Assembly (NCBI GenBank): GCA_014529385.2
Contig: CM043953.1
Location: forward strand, 109,748,549 to 109,812,548
Origin: Adiantum capillus-veneris
Lineage: Eukaryota > Streptophyta > Polypodiopsida > Polypodiales > Pteridaceae
Reading direction: 5' to 3'
Length of the DNA: 64,000 bases
The translations under genes were made by a program, and so were the position numbers. Position 1 is the stretch's first letter; the number at the start of each line of letters is the position of its first letter. Shown here one piece after another: positions 43,758-51,832 of this stretch. The notes beneath the pieces were generated by a model, which saw only the letters and a list, made by a program, of their open reading frames with translations, ran no database searches and was not told the DNA's origin.

Positions 43758-46537
43758 GTATACAGGAGCTACAAAGCAGCTACAAGCGGAAAAAACAAAG
43801 AAAAACAAAAATTATATTACAAGGGCAGTGTCTTACATGATTTTGCAATTTTTTATGTTTGATTGCGGATATTGATAATATTTATGCCCTTATATACCTT
43901 GTTTTGCAACAAGAAGAGATCAAATGATGAATTTGGGTCTCTAGGTGTGTAAATATCACTAAATAAGAGTGTTTTTGGAGCTAAAAAGTGGAAAAAAGTG
44001 GTAATCCAAGTCCAGAAATCACAAGGAAGTGTATATTCATATACACAGGGTTACCAGCTATTTATCATGTATGTTTGGAATTTTTTGGCTTCAATTTGAT
44101 ATTTTCCTTTATTTTTTATGATTTTCTTAATAAAAATAAAAGAAAAATAAAAAAGCAGGTGAAATGAGATCGGAAAAAAGAAAAGAATAGACGGTGATGG
44201 TCCTAATGACAAGGGCAACCCAGGATAAAAGTTGGGTACAATTCTGAAAAAGTTGCGGAAAGCCCGAAATGACAGAATTTTGGCAAAGTGGACAGATTTC
44301 TCAGAAACAGGTCAAACGGAGTCCAAATTGAGAAATTTCAAATCCTAAAGTACATTTCACGACGAGATAGGAGCACATGTCAAATTTGGTAACAAGTGAT
44401 CCGAGAAATCCGAAGTTAAGTATTTTTCACATCACTTTCAAGCTCATTTCCACTATTACCTTCTTGGAGAGAGCAAAGAGCACACAGGAGCATCCGACCT
44501 TCTACCTCCTTCTACGACTGCTACGAGAGCTCAGAGGACACCAGACATGAGAGGTAGACTCGTTGCCATAAGCTTTTGATGCTTATTGTTAACTTTTGTC
44601 GCGAAAACTCACCAAAACCAAGAAACAAGAGCAGACGGGGAATGGGGAAGAACGCTAGGTAGGGGCACAACCGCCTAACCAAACCTTGCAAGAACTTAGA
44701 GGTGGGTTACCCTAGTATAGGAGATGAGTTTCTAGCACTCAAAGCTCGAGAAAGAACGACTGGAAAAACCCTAGGTCAACAGAGCCTGCAAGAGGCAAAC
44801 AGAAAAAAGTTGTCGGAACGACACAAAACTTCTCAGGAAGCTTAACAACATCGAGGGCAATGCAACCTTGGAGTATCTGCGGGTTTGGATCACCAAAAGT
44901 AGGTCGGAACAACCGATTCGGCTGCGGACACACAAAGCGTCATTTTGGCATAACGGCTGAAATTGACGACCGAATGAGATGAAACTTCACGAGCAGTTTC
45001 AACTATACATGGATGACTTATGGTTGCAAGCAAAACCCAAAAGAAAGCTGATTCACTTACCGATGGTGAAAAAGACGCTTTCGGGCAACCAAATGGAGAA
45101 AGATGGAGAACGGGGAGCCAAAGTCAAGTCCAACCAACTGGATGGCTTCACAACATATCCAATGAGCTGGAAATGCAACTCTCAAGAAGAAAATTTGAAG
45201 AAATTCAACTCCAAGGCAAAAAGACGACTTCGGAGACTGAAATGCCTATAAGGGGGCTTTTTAGCTAAACTGATGACTTTTTAAGTTGAAAACTAGTTAG
45301 CAAGGCTTAGGGCACTAGCACAAAGCATTCTTTGCACAAAAAGACCAACATTTTAAGAAAAGACATCATACGCGTATGATGTCTCACAGCATGATTTTCA
45401 CATCCATTTCAACCTTTGAGTGCATAGCCTCATTCCATATGTTAATCACATCCTATGAACCAAGTATCATGAGAATTGGAGTTAGAAAACCCAAGGAAAA
45501 CCAAAAAGACGCAAAGTAGGCCATAAAATTGATTTTTGGTCCTAATTTTGTCAAAATAACTCCAAACTCATTGAAACTTTGTAGGATTGTTGATTAACAC
45601 ATCTACAAGCTATCTGGAACCAAAAAGCACCATTTTGACACAAAAGACATCATACGCGTATGATGTCTATTTGCACTTACAGAGCAAAAAATGCTCATTT
45701 GTCATCATACATCCATTATATATATCTAATACATGCTACATATGAAGTTTGGAACCATTTGGTCAAGTGGATCACCCCATTAGCCCAATTAAGAGATAAT
45801 CCTTCATACAAAGCCTATTTTTGTCCCAAATCCAACATATTCAAGTCCAAACCAAGATTTGAGTATAAACAGTCCTTCACTAGCACATGGGGAGTCCACA
45901 GAACCAATCCCATGAAAAATTGACAAAAAAGACATCATACGCGTATGATGTCTCCAGAGCCATTTTTAGTCCAAATTCTACCCAAACTTGATAAATCCAC
46001 TGAATAAGCCTATCTAAAGCCAAAACCAAGCTTATAGAGAAAATTGGTCCAAAAATGCACCAAAAGACATCATACGCGTATGATGTCTCACTATGTGATT
46101 TTGGCACCTCAGGGCTTCAACCACCAAACAGAAGTGATCTACATGCCATTTGAAGGTAATCCACCAAGTTTTACCCAATTTGGATCATAAAATCCAATTC
46201 CCTTTCAAAATTTTGCCAAGAGCCTGAACTGGATTGAACTGGCCAAAACTTGACCAAATGGGATCCAAACTCAAATCCAAGCATATGATACTCATGTATA
46301 CACTATCAGCTACAAGCACAACCAATATGAAGTCATTCTGACACAAAAGACATCATACGCGTATGATGTCTCAAGCATGTTTTTGAGCCCAGTTTGCATA
46401 TTTTTTCACCTGCATTGCATCCTTAGGCCCTGAATAGCTCATGTTTCAATTTTCAAGTCATTTGAATAGTTAAAAGCTTCATTTCGGCTTTCAGTACTAA
46501 AAAGACGCTAACTTCTGAAATTGGAGTTACAGGATCC
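43758..46537 (+). other. 2.8-kb noncoding spacer between the two coding units
   Basis: AT-rich, with a poly-A/T section at 44090-44160 and the second palindrome array at 45362-46370. Small ORFs at 44979-45268 (82-90 codons, two frames) have no recognised family. The layout matches 113-1780 of relic A. It could hold the promoter or processing signals for the accessory ORF. Confidence 0.6.
45362..46370. repeat. Palindrome array 2: five 22-bp CG-centred palindromes
   Basis: Perfect copies of the same palindrome as array 1 at 45362-45383, 45646-45667, 45931-45952, 46066-46087 and 46349-46370. Spacing is 284, 285, 135 and 283 bp. All five are identical and symmetrical over 22 bp, whereas the DNA between them shares only scattered words (for example CACAAAAGACATC before the core). 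Confidence 0.95.
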
Positions 46538-47104
46538 ATGGATTCCGCTAAGTCATCGACAACTAAGAGAAAAAGACCAACCATCAAGGATGCTCTTGCA
46601 GAAGCAGAACCTTTTGATATTCCAACAGAAACCCTCAAGCCAACCAAAACTTGGGTGGAGGAAGCAGTACTAGAAAAAGAGGGAATAAAGATCTACCAGG
46701 GGACTTTCAGAGATCCTCAAGGGCAATCGGTCGATGTACCTATGATCCCACGAGAATTAGTGGATTATAGCAGATCAGAGAACATCAGCAGATACCTGGA
46801 AAAGGCTGACTTACACAGGTTCTTCACCTCGAGACCATCAGGTATAGACACAAGAAGAGTGTATGAGTTGGCAACATCCATTCAGAAGGATGGGAAAGCC
46901 ACGTTGACAGCCATGGATGGAGAAACAGTTGAAGTACAGATCACTCCACAGCTCATTGCAGATGCATTGAAGCTGCACAACAAAGGAAGTTCTGTCAGAG
47001 AAAGAAGGGAGGCCATAGAGGTCTATGGATCAAAGAAACAAAATACAACCTACGGAGATATGGCAGATCAACGAGCGGCAACCCTTTGCCGATTATACAA
47101 CTAG
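46538..47104 (+). CDS. Accessory protein, N-terminal domain (inner element)
   Basis: Starts at ATG 46538 (MDSAKSSTTKRKRPTIKDAL), 189 bases after the last palindrome begins. Residues about 40-188 form a globular-looking domain (IKIYQGTFRDPQGQSVDVPM, SGIDTRRVYELATSI, VEVQITPQLIADALKLHNKG). A TAG at 47102-47104 interrupts it; the next ORF continues in the same frame with no gap, and relic A has a glutamine codon at this place. The intact protein would span 46538-49812, about 1,090 codons. Function unknown; no nuclease, RT, protease or membrane motif was seen. There is a basic, possibly nuclear-targeting, start (KRKRP). Confidence 0.75.
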   Translation: MDSAKSSTTKRKRPTIKDALAEAEPFDIPTETLKPTKTWVEEAVLEKEGIKIYQGTFRDPQGQSVDVPMIPRELVDYSRSENISRYLEKADLHRFFTSRPSGIDTRRVYELATSIQKDGKATLTAMDGETVEVQITPQLIADALKLHNKGSSVRERREAIEVYGSKKQNTTYGDMADQRAATLCRLYN

Positions 47105-47113
47105 TTTTTCCAT

Positions 47114-48822
47114 GTGTGCAGTAAAAGACCACAGAAGTATACTACACCACCCCATGCCATTGCGACAACCATCACATGGGCACTGAAGAGCAACGTGCCA
47201 AAAGAGGTGAATTATGCTCAATACATCCACGAGCAAGTAATCGCCATGCACAACCAGAAACCAAAGTACATAGGAGGAGGAGAAATCCTAACAAGAATAG
47301 CTTATGAAGCTATTGGAGCTAGGGATCAAGGGCCACGGGTTCCCTCCCAGAATGAGTGTCTTAGAGAAGCCGATGAAGAGAAAGAACAGCAAGAAGTATC
47401 CAAGAGGGCGTCCACAAGAGCACACCGAAAACTAGAAATAGTTTCAGAACCTGAAGAGGCTGTGGACGAGCCGCTCAAGAAGAAAGCGAAGAAGAAGGCT
47501 GATCCCAAGCAAACCAAAAGTCAAAAAGCCGCAAGAATGGAAAGGCTGGTGGAGCAGTTTAGAGCGGAAAGAGCTCTAAAGGGGGACTTTGAAGAAAGGT
47601 GGGTGCCAGACCCCACTAAAGTCGAAACCAGCTCTTCCAAGCCACATGTTGATCAATATGATCAATATATTAGAGCTTATGAGGAGTCGGAGGCCATACT
47701 GGAGCAGCAACCTGTCGAGCCTTATACTGAAGAGGAAGTACAGCTTTTAAAAGCTGAGCTGAAAAAGGACGACAAGGAGAAGAAGGAAGTAGATGAGTCT
47801 ACTGAACTTCGAGAGAAAGACGGGCAAGCAAACAAAGGGAAAGCCAAGATGACTGAGGACAATCAGCCCTCCTTTACTGATGTACCAAGCCCGAAGAAGA
47901 CGGAAATTATTGTGGAGGAGACCACAATAGAAATAGAAACAGAAGTTATGGAAAAGCCGGAGACCGGGACCAAGGAAAAGGAGATAGATCCAGTTCAGCA
48001 AAAGAAAGATGATTATGAGGATCTGGTAGCGATTGGATACAGTGAAGAAGAGGCCCTGGAGGCAGTTTATGGGATATCCCTTCGAGAACAAGATGATCGG
48101 AAAGGGACGAAGGAAAAGACAAAGGGTACAATGGAGAGTGAAGAAAAAATGGACGAACAGAACATACTAGAAGAGCCGAAGCCATTGGAGGTGGTGGCAG
48201 AAAGAGCTGTCAAGTTGACAGATGAAGATGAAAAAGACATGCACATGGTGCATGAACTGCTCAGCAAGATTAAAGAAAGATCCAGAGCTAAGGAAGTAGC
48301 AATTGAGACAGCAAAACAAAAGGAAGCAGAGTTGCAGAAGAAGTTAGAGAATGCTATGACTGAATCTGAAAGTCATAAAGCATCACTCTACGACGCAGAA
48401 AACGAGAGAGACGGCTTGATACTCCAACTAGCCGAAGCTTCAAGAGAGGTAACAAGTTCACAGGAAGCAAAGAGCGAATAGAAGATGAGCTGGAGGCAGC
48501 CAAGGATGAGCTCATTGAGCTAAGGGAAAGAGTCGAACTTCAAGAAAGTACAATCACGAGACTCAGGACAACCCCTAGAGCTAGCAGAGCAGGAACAGAA
48601 CAAGAGGGAGCCCTCGTACCAGCTCTGGAAGATCAGGTCAGAAGTTTGCAAAGAGAGCTAAGGTTAGAGCAAGTGCAAAGATTGCACGTGGCGGAGGGAT
48701 CATTGGCTGCAGAGGAGAGGCTCACATCAGAAAACCAAACACTAAGGACAGAAAATGAGGCCCTCCGCAAACAGCTCCAAGACCTCCAAGAGCAACAAAG
48801 AAGAGAAACAGAGCCACCACAA
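47114..48822 (+). CDS. Accessory protein, end of N-terminal domain and coiled-coil middle
   Basis: Same frame as the preceding ORF. YTTPPHAIATTITWALKSN and GGGEILTRIAYEAIGARD finish the conserved N-terminal domain. Then come about 400 residues of Lys/Glu/Gln-rich sequence, including basic KKKAKKKADPKQTKSQK, acidic linkers, and long heptad-like helices (KQKEAELQKKLENAMTESES). The frame ends at TAG 48479-48481, but the -1 frame carries on without loss of heptads (ERIEDELEAAKDELIELRER at 48472) to TAA at 48823-48825. A long coiled coil suggests self-assembly or a scaffold role; this is inference only. Confidence 0.75.
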
Positions 48823-48825
48823 TAA

Positions 48826-49812
48826 GAAGCAGGGGGAGCAGCCATAGAGCTACCAGAAACTGGAGAGGCAACCACAATTGAAGATCCAGCCCCAGTTCAA
48901 GAAGTGGCCTCGACTTCAGGAATCTCTGAAGAAGAAGAACAAAGGCTCCAGGACCAAATAGAAAAGTCAACAGAGGAAAGTGCCAAGGCGGAAATGGAAT
49001 GGGAAAGGAGACTCCTCATCTCTATTAGACTTCAAGGTTTAGACACAAAAGTGCTCCATGAAGAGTGGATGCAACCCAGCCTGCCTTTCCCTCTGATGAA
49101 ATTTGAAGTGATAAAGACGAAAAAGAGAATAGAGGAGGAGCAGTATGTCGCTCTTTACGAAGGCGACATCACAAAGGATGAACAATCAAAGAAGATTGTA
49201 GATTCTCAACCTAGATGGAGGAAAGGTTGGCTGAACAAATACCCAGCCTACCTCATCTACTTGGTAGAGGCTCCAAAGGAGATTTGGGAGAATGCAACCT
49301 TCTGCCCGGTGCCAAGAGTCAGAAACTGGAAAGAGCATGGCAGGATTGCGGAAAAGAAGCCAAATTGGCTTAATTATCCCAGGATGCCAGGACCAAAGGA
49401 AGGAGAGAGAATAGGTAAAGCCTACATGGTGAAAACCCTAACGGGAACCATCAAACTCTTTACTGGCTCTCCTGACCTTTCGTGTCAGATGCTAAAGAAA
49501 ATCTGCAGGACTCTCTTAGCAGGCATTGAAGTGTTCGCGCCGGATAAAGCCACGACCTCGAGTCTACTATCGACAGCCGACACAGTGACGGATATGATGT
49601 ATGATCTTTCATTGCAGCCATCATCAAAGGTGTTACATCTCTTATACCAAAGAATTATGTTTTTGCCTAGCTTCCACATGCAAACATTCGAAGAAGCTTT
49701 CTACACCGGCTTTTTCACTCACGAAAGCAAAATATTCGGCCCGACCTTGACCATCGGCAACCTACGCTATGAATCACATTTGCAGATGCTCAAGACGACA
49801 GGACTCTATTGA
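48826..49812 (+). CDS. Accessory protein, C-terminal domain (inner element)
   Basis: In frame with 48472-48822 beyond a single TAA. After an acidic linker, residues of the conserved C-terminal domain run from about 48960: WERRLLISIRLQGL, RWRKGWLNKYPAYLIYLVEA, FCPVPRVRNWKEHG, PNWLNYPRMPGPKEG, YMVKTLTGTIKLF, DLSCQMLKKICRTLLAGIEV, IMFLPSFHMQTFEEAFYTGF. Relic A has the same domain at 4277-5011. The first ATG is around 48960-48990; the stop is at 49810-49812, 14 bases before the hairpin arm. No membrane segment is visible. Family not recognised. Confidence 0.75.
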   Translation, partial: EAGGAAIELPETGEATTIEDPAPVQEVASTSGISEEEEQRLQDQIEKSTEESAKAEMEWERRLLISIRLQGLDTKVLHEEWMQPSLPFPLMKFEVIKTKKRIEEEQYVALYEGDITKDEQSKKIVDSQPRWRKGWLNKYPAYLIYLVEAPKEIWENATFCPVPRVRNWKEHGRIAEKKPNWLNYPRMPGPKEGERIGKAYMVKTLTGTIKLFTGSPDLSCQMLKKICRTLLAGIEVFAPDKATTSSLLSTADTVTDMMYDLSLQPSSKVLHLLYQRIMFLPSFHMQTFEEAFYTGFFTHESKIFGPTLTIGNLRYESHLQMLKTTGLY

Positions 49813-49825
49813 CCAAGCCTAAAAG

Positions 49826-49861
49826 TCATGTCAGGGACGACATGAACGCGGAGGGGGGGAG
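49826..49861 (+). promoter_or_regulatory. Hairpin and 3' polypurine tract of the inner element
   Basis: TCATGTC (49826-49832), loop AGGGAC, GACATGA (49839-49845) form a 7-bp stem just after the accessory stop codon. GGAGGGGGGGAG (49850-49861) is the polypurine tract that primes plus-strand synthesis and abuts the LTR. Confidence 0.8.
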
Positions 49862-50796
49862 TGTTGAGCCAGCAGAGGATCACACCCACATTTTTGCTCA
49901 CACCCATCATTTTGTAACCATTGATTGTAATAAATGTCTTTCCGACATTAATTTTGATTTGAGCCATTCAGTAAGTAACGGGACTCGATTGAGTTTCCAG
50001 CTTGTAATCCCGAAGTAATTTCACCTGTTGATGTAAATAATTAGAGATGTTCTCACCTCCAAGGCTGAGGTATATAAGCCAAAGTTTTGTAACCTAAAGG
50101 AGATTCAATTATTAATCAAAGGGAGTTTTTGAGTGCCGTGACTGTGTCTGAGAGAGAGAGAGAGAGAGAGTCTTATCTTCTTGCTACGCGAGCTAAGGGG
50201 CCGCCATTTGAGAAGCGACACCGCCATTGTGTTAGCAACGGTGAGAGCTACGCACAGATACCAAGAGTGCGCGCTATCGGCTTCTACGTGTGGTAAGTTC
50301 CTACGAGCTTCGGTGTGAGTTTTCTTCCAACTCGTGTGTCGGAATAGAGCGTGCTGCATATCTATAGAACCACAACGAGTAGAGCTACTCATTAGTACCA
50401 TCGGGGTCAAGTTTTGGTCACCTGTATTTTTCGGCCTGTCTTCATACACGTTTACCGCACGGAGTGGTTATAGGTTGATTTTGCAGTTCAAGTCTTTAGG
50501 GTGTTGTTCTTACCTAGTGTATAGACTTCCCCTTGAGTTTGAGATCGATTCAATGATTCTAGATCCTGTTTCGTATAGCATTCGTTCGTAGTACGGATTT
50601 CAGTCACTTGCGTATTTTAGAACTTAGATTTGATTTCCTTAGTAGTGATTGTCATTAGAAGGTCGAGTAGGTGATTTGACACCCACCTAGTTGTTTCCAT
50701 GCGCCTGCGGGTCAAGCTCCGTCCTCGTCTGACAAATTTTGGTGTTGGTTGAGTTCTCGCTATTTAGCTTCCGCTAGCGGCGTAACCGCCTTAACA
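49862..50796 (+). repeat. 3' LTR of the inner element
   Basis: Matches 31738-32691. Same TG...CA ends and TATA-like site. GTATC follows at 50797-50801. Confidence 0.95.
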
Positions 50797-50801
50797 GTAT
50801 C

Positions 50802-51832
50802 CCAAGTTTTTTGCCAAAGATTATGCTCAAATTAGGGGAACAAAGAGTGTTGTTCATGAAATAAATCTTAAAGAAGGTGCAAAGCTTGTTGCTCAAAAGC
50901 TAAGGAGATTGGGCACCATTCAACGGAAGGTATTGGAGATAGAGGTGAGTAAGCTTTTGCAAGCTGGTTTTATCTACCTTGTGGATGATGCAGAATGGGT
51001 TTCCCCTGTGGTTATAGTTCCAAAAAATGGAAATAAATGGAAAATATGTGTGGACTATAAGCCATTGAATGCGGCAACAAAGCGGCATCACTATCCCCTT
51101 CCCTTTCAGGATGAGATTTTGGACATTGTTGCAGGTCATGAGAGATATTCGGTATGTGATGGGTTTAGTGGGTATTTTCAAATTGGGATTGCATATGAAG
51201 ATCAAAAGAAGACTAGCTTTTTGACCCCATGGGGAGTGTTTTGCTATAGGGTGATGCCCTTTGGCTTGATGAATTCTTATGCGAGCTTCCAAAGTTGGAT
51301 GGACAAAGTATTGGGGCCTTACCTTGGAAGCTTTGTAAAAGTCTTTATCGATGATTTTTGTGTTTTCAGTGATAGAATGCTTCATGTGAAAAATCTTGAT
51401 ATGGTGTTTAAAAGGATTGATGATGATGGGGGTCAACTCAATCCTTTGAAATGTAAAATTGCAAGAGCTAGAGTGATACTTCTTGGCCATGAGGTAAGTG
51501 AGAATGGGGTAGCTCCAGATCCTGCAAAAGTGGAGTGTTTGCTTATGATGGAGAGTCCTAAAAGTACAAAGGAATTGATGAGTTTTGTACAAAATCTAAG
51601 GTACTTGTCAAGGTCTTTTTGTATGCTTGCTAAATATGTGCACCCTTTGCAAGAATCAACACAAAAAGACCCTTTTCTTTGGACTGAGCATGAGCAAACA
51701 GCTTTTGAGGACGTCAAGGAAAAGCTATCTACATTACCTTTGATGATGCCTCCTTGTTGGGATGAAATGTTTTACTTGAGCTTGAGCATGGGTGAGCATG
51801 CTATTGGTGCAGTATTGATGCAAATTATATGA
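50802..51832 (+). CDS. Reverse transcriptase, outer element
   Basis: The continuation of the outer pol gene after the insertion. WVSPVVIVPKNGNKWKICVD, CDGFSGYFQIGIAYEDQKKT (motif A region), MPFGLMNSYASFQSWMDKVL (motif B), FIDDFCVFS (motif C, FIDD instead of YVDD), and LLGHEVSENGVAPDPAKVE are all in one frame from about 50909. The first RNase H begins after (FYLSLSMGEHAIGAVL), with its first acidic residue apparently lost (LSLSMGEHA where D.S is usual). The frame stops at 51830-51832; the next ORF overlaps in the -1 frame. Confidence 0.9.

Larger units (their letters stand above)
31738..50796 (+). mobile_element. Inner 19.06-kb Ty3/Gypsy element with two coding units
   Basis: LTRs of 954 and 935 bp with TGTTGAG...CTTAACA ends, a primer site, a 3' polypurine tract and a perfect 5-bp target duplication define a complete element. 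Unit 1 is leader with palindromes, gag, PR, RT, RNase H, integrase, and a second PR-like ORF, then stop, inverted repeat, polypurine tract. Unit 2 is noncoding DNA with the same palindromes, a long accessory ORF, then stop, hairpin, polypurine tract, LTR. No chromodomain and no envelope-like membrane protein is visible. ORFs are long, but every change of frame along the element is by -1, and there are two in-frame stops in the accessory ORF, so this copy is probably not active as read. The LTRs differ by many small indels. Confidence 0.95.

Noticed and set aside
33232-46370. CRISPR-like array suggested by regularly spaced identical repeats
   Set aside because: Spacing is 124-288 bp, copies sit in two clusters within a plant LTR retrotransposon, and the repeats are full palindromes. 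No cas-like gene is present.
46538-49812. Envelope-like gene after pol
   Set aside because: No signal peptide, transmembrane or fusion-type segment is seen; the protein is coiled coil with two soluble-looking domains.
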